A DNA stretch of 64,000 nucleotides from contig NC_133333.1 of the NCBI RefSeq assembly GCF_042186555.1, positions 224,170,257-224,234,256 on the forward strand, given 5' to 3'. Shown here one piece after another: positions 21,135 through 33,332 of this stretch (within the stretch, counting starts at the first letter, position 1; each line of letters begins with the position of its first letter). A program made the translations under genes and the position numbers. The DNA is from Aquarana catesbeiana. Taxonomy: Eukaryota > Chordata > Amphibia > Anura > Ranidae. Under the pieces are notes generated by a model. It searched no databases. It had not been told where the DNA came from and saw only the letters and a program-made list of their open reading frames with translations.

Positions 21135-21472
21135 TAAGGCCTCATTCACACGAGGCGGATCCGCTCAGCAGAGTCCGCCAGCTGAGCCGGCGGATGACAG
21201 GTCCGTCTCTGCTCACTGAGCGGGGAGGGGCTTGTTAGAGTCCCGCTGATTTCTATGGAGGGATCAGACGGCATGTCCGTTTTCATCAGATCTCATACGT
21301 TTGCACCCATGCTATCGGAACGCCATACGTCTGATTTTATCGGATGTCAACGGACATGGTGACCGCTGATATCCGTCGCTCCATAGACCTTCATGAAGCG
21401 CCCGTTCAGGTCCACCTAAAAAAAACTGACAGGCGGACCTGAACGGTGTCCCTCTGTGAGAAAGGGGCCTTA
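21135..21472. mobile_element. TAA-flanked palindromic MITE (GGATCCGCTCAG subfamily)
   Basis: The ends TAAGGCCTCATTCACACGAGG and GAGAAAGGGGCCTTA are inverted copies. The interior GGATCCGCTCAG, GACAGGTCCGTC and CATGTCCGTTTTCATCAG is shared, in opposite order, with 32668-33043. The terminal TAA/TTA fits the 3-bp preference of PIF/Harbinger-like elements; that assignment is inference. Confidence 0.75.
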
Positions 21473-21594
21473 TGCAGCAAACAATCAAACCCTGGGGATA
21501 TGTGCCAGTTTAGAATCATCCAATGCTTCCATCACACTCAAGCCTTAAAGTAGAGGGGAGACCTATGAGCCCCTCAAACACACCGGGGTTGATT

Positions 21595-21773
21595 TACTAA
21601 AAGTGGAGAGTGCAAAATCTTGTGCAGCTCTGCATAGAAACCAATCAGCTTCCAGGTGTTTATTATTATTTTTTTTTTTTGTCAAAGCTTAATTGAACAA
21701 GCTGAAGTTAGAAACTGATTCTGCACACAGCTGCACCAGATTTTGCACTCTCCAGTTTTAGTAAATCGCCCTC
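21595..21773. mobile_element. palindromic MITE, TTGATTTACTAAA / TTTAGTAAATCG
   Basis: GGGTTGATTTACTAAAAGTGG and GTTTTAGTAAATCGCCCTC are inverted ends. GAGAGTGCAAAATCT and AGATTTTGCACTCTCC pair just inside. This is a widespread amphibian MITE type. Confidence 0.8.
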
Positions 21774-21798
21774 AATGGCTCTTCTGTGTACATGAATC

Positions 21799-22395
21799 TT
21801 TAACCGCTTGCCGACCAGCCCCCATCAATTTACTGCGGGTCGACTCGTTCCTGCAAATCGCCGTAGGCGTATGTCGACTACTTTTAGGAGCTATAGCAGG
21901 CATGCCCACTGCACGGCGGGGTAGCTGATGCGCGTGGCTGGTGGCGGCGATGATGATGTCGGCTGGCCACCCACGATCGCTCCACAGAGAGCCAGGACTG
22001 GGATCTGTCAATGTAAACAAACAGATCCCCGTTCTGACAGGGAAGGCGAGAGATCTGCTGTTCCTAGTGATCTCTCCCGCTCCCTCTCCTCCACAGTTAG
22101 AAACACCTCCCAGGGAACACTTAACCCCTTGATCGCCCCCCAGTGTTAACCCCTTCCCTGCCAGTGTCATTTATACAGTAATTAAATCATTTTTATAGCA
22201 CTGACTGCTGTATAAATGTCACTGGTCCCAAAAAAGTGTCCGAGCTGTCCGCCAAAGTGCCGCAGTCCCCCTAAGAATTGCTGATCGTCGCCATTACTAT
22301 TAAAAAAAAAAAAACGCTTATTGCAATTTTTTTGTTTACATTTTTTTTACCAAAAATATGTAGAATACATATTTGCCCTACACTGATGAAGAAAT
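21799..22395 (-). mobile_element. family C DNA element, reverse orientation, right part lost
   Basis: It starts TTAACCGCTTGCCGACC and carries AAACACCTCCCAGGGAACAC, CCCCTTGATCGCCCCC, TTATACAGTAATTAAATCA and GCTGATCGTCGCCATTACTA in the reverse order of the 13590 copy. It breaks off at an (AT)n tract. Confidence 0.7.
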
Positions 22396-24099
22396 TATTA
22401 TTATTATTATTTATATATATATATATATATTTTTTAAAAACTGCGCTGTTTAAGAGTGGCAATGCAAAGCAACTTTCCAGCCTAAGGACAGTCGCATTTA
22501 AAAAAAAAAAAACAAAAGAAAAAAAAACTGCGTGCCAAGGCTTTGAAATTGTGAGGTGGGACTTTAGCACTTTAGAAGCGGTTCAGTATGTGCCGCCATT
22601 GGAGGTGTCTTAATATATAAAGACTTCTCCTGAGCTCCATCAAGGACAGAACGAATTGTGACTACGTACGCTCCTTGAGGTTTAGGGTAGGGACGAATGT
22701 ACAATGTATATGTAAAGCACTGCGTGAATTGACAGCGCTATATAAGTACCTGAAAAATATATATATATAATCTCTAATTATCTCTAATTTTTTTTTTTTT
22801 TTTTTTTTTTTAATGGTCACTTTCGGGTTTTTGGCCAAGTTTCGGCACCAATATGTTTATTCGGTATTTTTTGGGGGGAAATCATATTTTTATCTAGGAT
22901 GCTGCAGCTGTCCCCAACTGGCTCTTTTTTTATTCTTTATTTTTTTCCTGCTTTGTTTCCACGGGTTGCATTTAGGATAGCCCAGTAATTTTTAGTGAGC
23001 TTGCCTTATGTGTGAGAAACGTGTTTAAAAAAAATAAAAAAAATAAAAGGTGCCTGTACTGTGATCTAGGTGCTGGGATGATCTCCTCGCTGTGTTCAGC
23101 AGACTAGTCACATAGGAGGTCGGCTCCCTGTCTCTGTACCATCTGGATCACTACACTGGCTGAACAGAATTGCAGCTCTTTTGGCAGGTGATACCATTCA
23201 AATGTTTTGTATTTAGTGGCTTTGTCAGGGATTCACATTCCACTTTCCATCATCTACTAAAAATGAAATAGAAGTGGGTGGCCTGGCTCTCTATATTAGA
23301 AATAGTGAAAGTCGTAGAAATGTCACTGCGCTTGTGGTGAAGGTTTGTTATCAGAGCGCCTTTCCCTTACGAGCTCCAGGAATCACACAGACTGATCTGT
23401 TGTAGAACCGGTTGTGTGGCTGTGACCTGAAGATTCTCCTTCTTCTTTTTTTTTCTTTTTTCTTCTCAATAAACATATCAGACCCATACCGGGTTGCTGT
23501 GCCTCCTCCATGCTGCTGTAAAAACACCAAGTGACTCATCAAACAAAATCGAGAGGATGAGTCATTGAGAGAGTCAATATTTTCAGGAATCTCCCTGTCA
23601 GCTCTTTTCAAAGTGTACCTGTCATACATGTGCTGAGTCTGTGTCAACACACCCCACACCCTACTTACTGGGGTAGAGGAGCGGGATAAAGGCTGCGACT
23701 TTACATGTCTGCTGAGCGGCAAAACCCTGTGATCTGCCCATTGTTAACGGTTTCAAGGAATGTGCCATCTGACGTTGATTGTTTGTTCATCTAAGGACGA
23801 TGGTAAATGATTGCCCTCAGTATAATCTCTGAGCTGGAATTTTTTTTAACCTTCTTTTTTTTTTTTTTTTTTTGGCAGGCACTGTTCCTATACTTTAGGG
23901 CTCTTTCACACATTTGTTGCCCTCTGACGAGTGATCCACATTCTGAATGCATTTGACAGCCTAAATGAACCCTGCTAATGCTGCGCCAAAATCGCATATA
24001 TTGCATGCGGTTGTGTGGGATGATTGTTTTTCAGCCATCCCAAGGCAAAGAGATCCAGTGTACATAGGAGTATTTTTATTCCTCTGTGTGCATGAAGCC
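22396..24099. other. unassigned DNA with short repeat pieces
   Basis: It includes a reverse fragment of the TAGCGCCAACAG repeat (22690-22760), poly-T runs (22791-22812, 23853-23873) and GTGAGCTTGCCTTATGTGTGAGAAACGTG (about 22997), which recurs at 27968. The part at 23050-23850 looks single-copy, with no supported gene. Confidence 0.4.
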
Positions 24100-24531
24100 T
24101 AAGGCCCCTTTCACACTGAGGCGGTTTGCAGGCGGTATTGCGCTAAAAATACCGCCTGCAAACCGCCCCTAAACAGCCTCCGCTGTTTGTGGGGCTTTCA
24201 CACTGAAGCGGTGCGCTGGCAGGACGGTGAAAAAAGTCCTGCAAACCGCTTCTTTGGAGCGGTGAAGGAGCGGTGTATTCACCGCTCCTAAACCGCTCCT
24301 AAACCGCTCCTAAACCGCTCTTGCCCATTGAAATCAATGGGACAGCGCGGCAATACCGCGGCTATAGCCGCGCTGTACGAGGGATTTTAACCCTTTGTTC
24401 GGCCGCCAGCAGGGGTTAAAACCGCACCGCTAGCGGCCAAATACAGCTACAAGAACGACGGTACAGCAGCGCTAAAAATAGCGCTGTTGTACCGCCGACG
24501 CCCCCACCGCCCCAGTGTGAAAGGGGCCTTA
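24100..24531. mobile_element. TAA-flanked palindromic MITE (GCGGTTTGCAGGCGG subfamily)
   Basis: TAAGGCCCCTTTCACACTGAGG and CCAGTGTGAAAGGGGCCTTA are near-perfect inverted ends. The interior has TCCTAAACCGC repeated three times in tandem. A close relative is at 33913-34299. Confidence 0.9.
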
Positions 24532-25058
24532 GACCCCTTTCACACGGGGGGGGGGGGGGGGGGTTCAGGCGTTTTTCAGGCGCTTTAGCATTAAAAAAAG
24601 CGCCTGAAAGAAGTCTCATCTGCAATCCCAATGAGAAAGCCTGAGTGCTTTCACACTGAGACCCCTTTCACACTGGGGCGTTTTTCAGGCGCTTTAGTGT
24701 TAAAAAAAAGCGCCTGTAAAGCGCCTGAAAGAAGCCTCATCTGCAATCCCAATGTGAAAGCCCGAGTGCTTTCACACTGGGGTGCTGCGCTCGCAGGGCG
24801 TCAAAAAAAGTCCTTCAAGCAGCTTCTTTGCAGCACTTTCGTGTTTTTGCCACCGGGCTGGGTGTGCCAATGGCCCGAGCCCTTTCACACTGCCAGCGCC
24901 CGAAATACGCCTGAAAAACGCCCCAGTGTGAAAAGGGTCTCAAGCGGCGCTTTACCAGCAATTTTCGGGCGCTGGCAGTGTGAAAGGGCTCGGGCTTTCA
25001 CATTGGGCTAAAGCGCCTGAAAAACGCCTGGAAACCCCCCAGTGTGAAAGGGGTCTAA
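24530..25058. mobile_element. second MITE abutting the first, with a concentric copy inside
   Basis: The outer ends are TAGACCCCTTTCACACGGGG (24530) and AGTGTGAAAGGGGTCTA (to 25057). Inside, at 24658-24942, is a second pair, GAGACCCCTTTCACACTGGGG and CCCCAGTGTGAAAAGGGTCTC. The structure is one MITE nested in a member of its own family, directly adjoining the MITE at 24100-24531. Confidence 0.85.
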
Positions 25059-25660
25059 AGGCGGCGATTAAAAACCTGATGGCGATTTAAAAACCTCAGT
25101 GGTTCTAACCCCTCACCCTTTGTTTTGATCTGAAAGCAAAAAGAAAAACAAAAAAAGTTTACCTTTTTTTTATACTTTAAAGTATAAAGCCACTATTGTT
25201 GAGGAAAAAAAGCTTTCCCCTCTGCGTTCTAAATGTACATTACAAGGATGTTGACAAACTTTGTTGCAGATAAGAAAGAGAGGTTGGTTTGTCTGTGTCC
25301 ATAAGCCAGGGCTCGACAAACCCCAGGCCGCCATTGCGACCAGAAGTTTCCACCTGGCGCCTGGGCTGCCACCTGAATGCTCCCCACACCTCGCTCATGC
25401 CCCTCCTGCTATGTATCCCTATGCTGCACTTGCCCGTCTGTGTGCCCGAGGACTGGCATAGCGGGTGCCGTGGGGGGTGGGGAGCAGACACATGTCCACT
25501 CTCCTTCCCTTCTACTTGTTGATCCGGAAGTGACATGTGATGTCATTTCCGGGTCCCCATTGACCATTTCCCTGACCATCAAGGCTGGGGAAGAATGTAC
25601 TGCAGTGCGATGTGCATTACATTCAGTGAAGCACAGGGGAGGCGTGCCCTGCATGTCTCT
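25059..25660. other. unassigned spacer
   Basis: Frames of up to about 98 codons cross the block at 25240-25660 but none shows a known motif or splice context. TCCGGAAGTGACATGTGATGTC is a local motif only. Confidence 0.35.
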
Positions 25661-26345
25661 TTAAAGAGAATCTGTCGCCAAAAAAAAAAAATCATCACTT
25701 GGGGAGTTTTTGTCTCCTATGCGATGGGGGAAAAAAAAAAAAAGTCAAGTAAAAAAAATAAAATAATTTTTAATTGTAAAAAACTAAGGTTACACCCAAG
25801 CACATAAAATCCCCCCCAAAAAACTTGAGGCCCCCACATATACGCGCGTATAAATGCATACGGCCGTGCGCCTACACCTGAAAATGATGATTTTGATTCA
25901 CATGTTGCATATTGCCCGCCGGAATGAGAGCAATAATTCTAGCACCAGACCTCCTTCGTAACACTAAGCTGATTACCTATAGGGGGCTTTTAAAGCATCA
26001 CCTATGGAAAATATAGGCTACGGACATGTTTAAGGTTTGACATATTGGGTATCTATTTACTTGCAACTTGCAACCTTGGCTTTTATATTTTACCCAAAAA
26101 TGTGGGTAATTTGTTGCGTGTTTGTGCCCCCTAAAAATTAACTTCTTTTTTTTTTTTGTCTTTAACTGACATTTTTTGGTAATGTGTGACCTAAAAAATT
26201 GGAACTACCACTATCTTCTACAGTGTCTGCTCTCAGAAAATATGGAATGTTTGGGGGAGGGGGGTGTTATGTAATCTTCAGGCCTAAAGTGATTTTTAAA
26301 CATGTGCAGACCATGCAAAAATTACTCTGGCTGTGAAATGGTTAA
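25661..26345 (+). mobile_element. family A DNA element, copy 2
   Basis: It is bounded by TTAA at 25661-25664 and 26342-26345 and colinear with 1665-2325. It starts AGAGAATCTGTCGCC. No transposase is seen. Confidence 0.75.
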
Positions 26346-26919
26346 AGGATAAGTTCACCTTCAGGGACATGTTAAATCTGTAAGATTTGTTAGTTAAATA
26401 AAACTGGCTTCTAACTATTTTAGCTGGCTCCTGGATTCAAAGCAAAATTTTCAAGCCTATTAGTGAATCTAATGGGAGTGGTTTTGTAATTCTCGATCGG
26501 CTGCTGCACCTGCAGGGCTCTGAGGAAAGTTACAGGGTCTGCATCCCTTCTAGACGTGATTTACTGTTGGGAGTATCTCACCAAAAATGACATTTTTTTG
26601 TTACAGGGGATGCTAAAAATCTGACTTGTATCTTAGTGCAGACTTCTGGGAAAATTAGTGAGCCAATCACACAAGCAGGAAATGATGTTTCTGGGGGGCA
26701 TTCTGTAATCATTCTGTGTACAGAACAACTCCATGTAGTCATATTGCATTTAACAGAAAATTACAGCTCTGCAGATTGGAAAGGTAATTTTTACTAACAT
26801 TCAATTACAATATGACTTGTGTCGCAATTGTATATGCTATTTTATTATTATTATTATTATTTATTTTTTTATTTTTCGAATGTGCTATTTTTTTCTTTTT
26901 TAATGGTGTTACTCTTTAA
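26342..26919. mobile_element. TTAA-flanked element sharing its TTAA with the previous one
   Basis: It starts TTAAAGGATAAGTTCACC and ends ACTCTTTAA (26916-26919). TTAAAGGRR is the start described for T2/Kolobok-type MITEs of Xenopus. Its left TTAA is the right TTAA of the family A copy. Confidence 0.65.
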
Positions 26920-27492
26920 GCTCTAGCTTCTTTTTGTGCCGCGGAGTCGCTTACAGCTGGCAGACTCGGGCCTTGGCACAGAGAGGTGTTTGTGATATCA
27001 GAATTAGATTGTGCCAGTCCCCAGACAGCTGTAGAGATCAGCGGAGGATTCGCAGCCTATGTCCTCCCTATATCTATGCACACTACTACACATGTGCTTG
27101 TAAGACGTTCAGAAAAGTTTTGGAGGATCAGATGGCTAACAAATCGCCCAATCAAGGAAAAGTGTACTTGAGATTTAATATAAGGGGAAGTTATGACATT
27201 CTGTGGGTTTTCTGTGACCTTAAGATACATGCAACATCCTTGCTACCGAGCAACCAAAAAAAGTCACCCGCCTGTCTCTGGTGCACAGCCTGCAGACGGG
27301 AGCAGGACTTCCACCACCATGGCTCCTTGTCTCTTAGGAATGCACAGGACATCACAGTCCTCCAGCCATAGGTGAAAAGAGCACTGCTAGGTAGTCGATC
27401 TTAACTGGCATTTCTGATACCAGCTGTAACGTCTTGAGGGGACTCTAAACTTTTGGTTTAAATAAAAAAATATTCTATGCGAGTATGTATTC
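26920..27492. other. unassigned DNA
   Basis: A 145-codon frame from 26934 has no recognised domain, no good splice sites and several alternative overlapping frames. I do not call it a gene. Confidence 0.35.
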
Positions 27493-27990
27493 TTAAAGGG
27501 GAAGTACAACCAAAGCTCATTTGGCTGTACTTCTCCTGTGCATCACAGTAGTGCAGTCCGTTCTGCACTCCTGTAACCCCTTTTCAGCAGGCTAAAGCCC
27601 GCTGTCAGCTGACGTCACAGAGCCCGTCCAGGATCGGAAAAGGTTGCGACCATATGGTTGGGATCCACCCACATGCCTGAGACGGCTGCTCTCACCCCCT
27701 CCACAGCCCAGCTCTCCAGTGAGGAGGGGAATTGGGGGAGGGGGGGCGGCGGCGGCAGAGCAGAGAGCCGGTAACTGAAAGTCACCAGCTCTCTGCTCAG
27801 AGAGCTCTAAGAACTGAGCGATCGGCGATGTTTTGATTGCTCAGTTCTCAGCCTTAGAACCAGCCAAAAATGCAGGATGCACTTGGCCAAAAAACGAAAA
27901 TGACCATTTAAAAAAAAAATAAAAAAAATATATACTTTTTTTTCTTTTCCCCTGCCCAGTAATTTCAGTGAGCTTGTCTTATGCGCGAGA
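27493..27990. mobile_element. TTAA-type MITE (AAGGGGAAGTACAACC subfamily), right end unclear
   Basis: It starts TTAAAGGGGAAGTACAACC. GTTCTGCACTCCTGT, CCCCTCCACAGCCCAGCTCTCCAGTGAG and GAGAACTGAGC-type phrases are shared with 53062-53519 and 58250-58875. Confidence 0.65.
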
Positions 27991-27997
27991 AACATGT

Positions 27998-29827
27998 TTA
28001 ACCACTTGACAACTGGGCACTTAAACCCCCTTCCTAACCAGACCAATTTTCAGCTTTTGGTGCTCTCACATTTTGAATGACAATTACTCAGTCATGCAAC
28101 ACTGTATCTATATGAAATTTTTGTCCTTTTTTTCACACAAATGGAGCTTTCTTTTGGTGGTATTTAATCACCGCTGGGTTCTTTATTTTTTGCGCCGTAA
28201 AAGAAAAAAGACCGAAAAATCTGTAAAAAAATACATTTTTCTTCATTTCTGTTATAATATTTTGCAAATTAGTAATTTTTCTTCATATATTTTGGCCAAA
28301 ATTTATACCGCTACATATCTTTGGTAAAATTAACCCAAATCGGTGGATATTATTTGGTCTTTGTGAAAGTTATAGAGTCCAAAAGCTATGGTGCGACTAT
28401 CTGAAAATTGATCACACCTGAAGTACTGACGGCCTATCTAATTTCTTGAGACCCTAACATTCCAGAAAAGTACAAATACCCCCCAAATGACCCCTTTTTG
28501 GAAAGAAGACATTCCAAGGTATTTAGAAAGATGCATGGTGAGTTTTTTGAAGTTGTCATTTTTTCCCACAATTCTTTGCAAAATCAAGGTTTTTTTTTTT
28601 TACTTTTTTTTTTCCCACAAAATTGTCATATTAGCAGGTTATTTCTCACACTGCATATGCATACCACAGATTACACCCCAGAACACATTCTGCTATTACT
28701 CCCGAGTACGGCGATACCACATGTGTGAGACTTTTACACAGCGTGGCCACATACAGAGGCCCAACATGCAGGGGAGCACCTTCAGGCATTCTGGAGTGCC
28801 CAGGCCAATTCTGACATTTCTCTCCTACATGTAAAAATCATCATTTATTAGCTAGAAAATTACATAGAACCCCAAAACATTATATATGTTTTTTTAGCAA
28901 AGACCCTAGAGAATACAATGGCGGTCGTTGCAACTTTTTATCTCGCACGGTATTTGCGCAGCAATTTTTGTAACGCGTTTTTTTGGGAAAAAAAACAGTT
29001 TTGTGCTTTACAAAAACCAAAACAGTAAAGTTAGCCTAATGTTTTTGCATAATGTGAAAGATGAAGTTACGCCGAGTAAATAGATACCCAACATGTCACC
29101 TTTCAAAATTGCACGCGCTTGTGGAATGTCGCCAAACTTTGCTACTCAAAAATCCCCATAGGCGACGCTTTAAAATTTTTTACTGGTTACATGTTTTGAG
29201 TTACAGAGGAGGTCTAGGGTCAAAATTATTGCTCTCGCTCTACCGATCCCAGCGATACCTCACATGTGTGGTTTGAACACTGTTTTCATATGTGGGCGGG
29301 ACTTACGTATGCGTTCGCTTCTGCATGCGAGCACACAGGGACAGGGGCGCTTTAAAAATTTTTTTTTTTTTTTTTTATTGTACATTTTACTTATTTTAGT
29401 TTGATCCTTTTTTCCAAAAAAAAAAAATTTTGACCACTTTTATTCCTATTACAAGGAATATAAACATCCTTGTAATAGGAATATGGCATGACAGGTCCTC
29501 TTTACAGTGAGATATGGGGTCAATAAGACCCCACATCTCATCTCTAGGCTGGGAAGCCTGAAATTAAAAAAAAAAAAAAAAAAAACGATCCTGGCTTCGA
29601 TCGTAGCGGTGAGTCGGTAGAAGCGCGGGAGGGGGGGACATCCCCTCTCGCCTCCCGTAAGAACGATCAAGCAGTGGAACAGCTGCTATGATCATTCTCA
29701 TGGTGTAGGGAATCGCTGGCTGAAAAAGCTGATATCTGAATGATGCCTGTAGCTGCACCCATCATTCAGATATCCCCGCACAAAGTCAAGGACGTTGTAT
29801 GATGGCCGGCAGGCGGGAAGTGGTTAA
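27998..29827 (+). mobile_element. family B DNA element, most complete copy (1.83 kb)
   Basis: It is flanked by TTAA (27998-28001 and 29824-29827), with ends TTAACCACTTGACAACTGGG and CGGGAAGTGGTTAA forming an inverted pair. Landmarks are AGAAAGTTATAG-type and GCGATACCACATGTGTG blocks, TACATGTAAAAATCA and GATACCCAACATGTCACC. No intact open frame codes for a transposase, so it is non-autonomous or decayed. The TTAA target and CCACTT ends fit a piggyBac- or Kolobok-like mobiliser, which is inference. Confidence 0.75.
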
Positions 29828-30004
29828 AACGCTTTTTTTTTTTTTTTAACACAAAGTTGTCCATTTATACAATATTTCTACCACATAACATGTACACAAA
29901 GCAAAAATGACACCCCAAAATAGATTCTCCTGCTCCTCCTGAGTACGGCGATACCACATGTGTGAGACTTCCACAGCCTGGCCACATACAGAGGGCGAGT
30001 ACAG
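29828..30004 (+). mobile_element. second partial family B copy
   Basis: TCCTGAGTACGGCGATACCACATGTGTGAGACTT...TGGCCACATACAGAGG repeats the sequence at about 28700-28760. The piece sits directly after the complete copy. Confidence 0.7.
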
Positions 30005-30020
30005 CCGAGCATGGCTCAGC

Positions 30021-30107
30021 ATGGCGGGGGCATGGCAGAGTATGGCGGGGGCATGGCAGAGTATGGCGGGGGCATGGCAGAGTATGGCGGGGGCATGGCA
30101 GAGTATT
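30021..30107 (+). repeat. 21-bp tandem repeat, four copies
   Basis: ATGGCGGGGGCATGGCAGAGT is repeated at 30021, 30042, 30063 and 30084. The short repeating peptides it encodes are incidental. Confidence 0.9.
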
Positions 30108-30167
30108 GCACAGCATTGCATAGTAGTAGGGATGGCTGAGCATGGATGGATGTCTCTGTGCAGCGCA

Positions 30168-30660
<493 letters not shown>

Positions 30661-31757
30661 AGAATGCAGAACAAACACCGTAAAAGAAACCATTTCAGAA
30701 ATAGATTACAGGGCCAAGCTGACAATGCTGCTGTCCAAAGGGGCTCCTTCATCCAGGGTGGGGGGCGCTTATACAGGAAGTGTTACTGGTCAGATCACCA
30801 GGTAAAAACCGAGGGGGGCAAAGTATGAAAATGAATGCAGTCTTCATATCGAACGATTGGTAAGCTGCAATATATATACAACATTTTTGGTTTTAGGTTT
30901 AATAACGCTTGAAGGACTGGCCTCACTTGCAGCACCTCTGGTGGTCCCAGGTGTCTCTGATCTCCCTCTTAGGGGAGGTTTGTCACAAGGGACTGCATTA
31001 TTGAAAGCGGTGCTTGAATCGCAGGTATCGCTTTTAAACCACAGGCTGGTTTATGGGACCGTACAGCTGTCTATCTCTTCACACATCTGCAGGAAATGAC
31101 AGCTCTAAATATTCACAAGTCAGTGCCTGTTTAGTGGCATTTAGCTTGGTCACGATGCTTTTCAAACCAACGACTGGCATTGCATTTGGTCTACTAAAAA
31201 CGTGACGGCCGCAAAGGCTTTGGAATGCAGTTAAAGCCAGCAAAAATGGATTATCATTTATTTTGCGTGTCCCTATTTGAGCCTGTGAACCTCCAAGCGT
31301 GCCTAATGGGGTCATGCTACGGTATGTAGAGTATTTTAGAACAGGGAACTGTGCTGTAGTGGGATTTTAGCATCGTGCTGTATATTACCTGTTGCATTAG
31401 CTGCATGAAACTGCACCGGTGTGAATAGACTCTTAACACCGATCGATTACATGCTTCTGCTACTCTAATGTACTTGAAAATATTTAAGTTGGTAACTTTT
31501 AGGATGTCTTTTACATGACTCATTCCTGTTCTCTCATTGTCCATCACATGACAGTGGATATGAAGCAGTATTGATGGTTTTTTTGATTTGTTCATATAGA
31601 ACAGGAAGTGCCCAACATATATCTAGCAAGGTGTGGGGGATGTGGTGTGACTCCGAAGACCCATTAATCTCTGTCCGCTGTAACTTCACACCTTTTGTTA
31701 AACAATCTAGAGGTTTATGTCACTGTATGCCTTTCAGGCGAATGGATAAATAAGCAG
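30661..31757. other. mostly unassigned intronic DNA
   Basis: The phrase GGTCAGATCACCAGGTAAAAACC (about 30788) belongs to a dispersed repeat. 30880-31750 looks single-copy, with no supported exon. Confidence 0.4.
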
Positions 31758-31784
31758 TTAAAGTAATTGTAAACCTTTCCTTTT

Positions 31785-31820
<36 letters not shown>

Positions 31821-32184
31821 CAACAAATATACCTATACTTGCCTGCTCCGTGCAGTGGTTTTCACAGAGCAGCCCTGATCCTCTTCTTCTGGGGTCCCCC
31901 CTGCTGGCACACCAGGCCCCTCCTCTTTACTGGGTGCCCCCATGGAAAACCGCTTTCCATGGGGGCACCCATGTGGGCTTGCTCCTGAGTCCCCCTGCTG
32001 CGTCCATTGACGCAGACAATGGGACTGGCGCCCCCCCCCCGCTCCCGTTTTCACAGCTTTTGATTGACAGCAACCGGCAGGAGCAACCTGTCCTTTAGCA
32101 GTGCATGGGCGCTGCACTACCACCCCTACTACCACTAGAATGCATGAAGGTAAAAAAAACCTTGAGACTTTACAACCACTTTAA
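31758..32184 (-). mobile_element. TTAA-flanked MITE (ranid 'CCCCCATG...GGGGGCAC' family)
   Basis: It is bounded by TTAA (31758, 32181) with ends AGTAATTGTAAACC and TTTACAACCACT. The middle carries the CCCCCATGGAAA / TTTCCATGGGGGCA hairpin and a 31-bp poly-A (31789-31819). Confidence 0.8.
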
Positions 32185-32662
32185 AATACCTATGTTTTTT
32201 GCTTTACCTGTCTAAAGATTTGTAGTTTCATTGCAGATCTTGTTAAAATATAAGTTGTCCAGCTCTTGTAATGACCCACTAACCTAAAGTAGCATTTCAG
32301 GATAACCCCAATTAGTCTGAAAAATAATCCCCCCCCCCCCCCCCCCCCCCCCAACACCTACATAAGAAAAATGTACGTGTTTGCCTAATCCTGCAGCTGC
32401 GGTCCGTATTCTCTGTATACTACAGAACACCTCTCCTTCTGTTATGGATCTGAGGCTAAGGGATCTGTTCCCTAATCCTAACGCTCTCTATCCTGCAGTG
32501 ACAGCTCCACCATAGATATAGTACTTTGAGTGAGGACTGTCACTAGGAAAGGAAGTGTCGCTGGCAGGATCACCAGGTAATCCTGGTAAAAAAATTGCTA
32601 TATAGTAAGTTTTTTTTTTTTTTTTGTTCTTGAGTTTTTAGATACACTTTAACAGATTTGTA
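32185..32662. other. spacer with 24-bp poly-C
   Basis: A poly-C run spans about 32329-32352. A repeat fragment near 32560 (GATCACCAGGTAATCCTGG) is the only recognisable piece. Confidence 0.4.
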
Positions 32663-32666
32663 CCTA

Positions 32667-33043
32667 AGGCCCTTTTGACACGTTAAGCCCACTCGGATCT
32701 GCCTGTCCATTTTTCAGGCGGATCCGATCAGGCCACCCATTGACTCCTATGGGCAGGCGGGTGTCAGTGGAGATGTGTCTGCTGATACCCACCTGCCATC
32801 CGATCCGCTAAAAACAGACGTATGGCGATACGTTCAGACATCCGTCTGGCGGATCGGATGGGATCTGATGAAAACGGACATGCTATCCGTTTTTTGTCCG
32901 CTCTCCCCATAGAAATCAGCGTGGCTCTGACAGGTCCCTCCCCGCTCAGTGATCAGAGACGGACCTGTCATCTGCCGTCTCAGCGGAGATCAACAGAGCG
33001 ATCTCCCGCTGAGCGGATCCACCCTGTGTGAAAGAGGCCTTAG
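32667..33043. mobile_element. TAA-flanked palindromic MITE (GGATCCGAT subfamily), inverted relative to 21135
   Basis: The ends TAAGGCCCTTTTGACACG and GTGTGAAAGAGGCCTTA pair. The interior GGCGGATCGGATGGGATC, AAAACGGACATG and GACGGACCTGTCATC mirrors the copy at 21135-21472. Confidence 0.8.
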
Positions 33044-33266
33044 ATGTGCAGTCTACTCTAGTATGCCTTTTTGACACTTTTTGGTCAAATGGGCACACAA
33101 AACAAATCTCCTGATGATCCTCCATGTACAAGGGCAGATGTACGGTCGGTCGCCTTCCAAATGATACTGTTCAGACACCAGCAATCATTTTCTAAAGGGC
33201 GAGGTTGAACTGTGTGTTCTTATGTGTGGCTACATCCAAAGTGATTTTTGTTTTATTTTTTTTCAG

Positions 33267-33332
33267 CTGACTTATTCCTGTCCAGATGGGTTTACATGAA
33301 AGGAGCAACACATCGGTAACATCGCACACCAG
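33267..33332 (+). CDS. foxj3: candidate upstream foxj3 exon, resembling the alternative N-terminal extension (possible uORF)
   Basis: A T-rich tract ending TTTCAG (33266) precedes a 66-bp block that ends CACACCAG|GTAAAC (donor at 33333), as expected for an internal exon. It contains ATG at 33286 encoding MGLHERSNTSVTSHT plus two bases. As I remember it, the long human FOXJ3 isoform begins MGLYGQACPSVTSLR directly before MTSELESS. The shared MGL start and SVTS motif at almost the same spacing argue for homology. If this exon is joined to the acceptor at 36966 the frame is the same as the main ATG, but it meets tandem stops TAA-TAG at 36989-36994. In this animal it would therefore act as a 5' UTR exon with a short upstream ORF unless another acceptor is used. 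The Kozak context is weak (C at -3, G at +4). Confidence 0.6.

Noticed and set aside
26934..27371. 145-codon plus-strand frame
   Set aside because: No recognisable motif, two competing overlapping frames, and no convincing splice sites.
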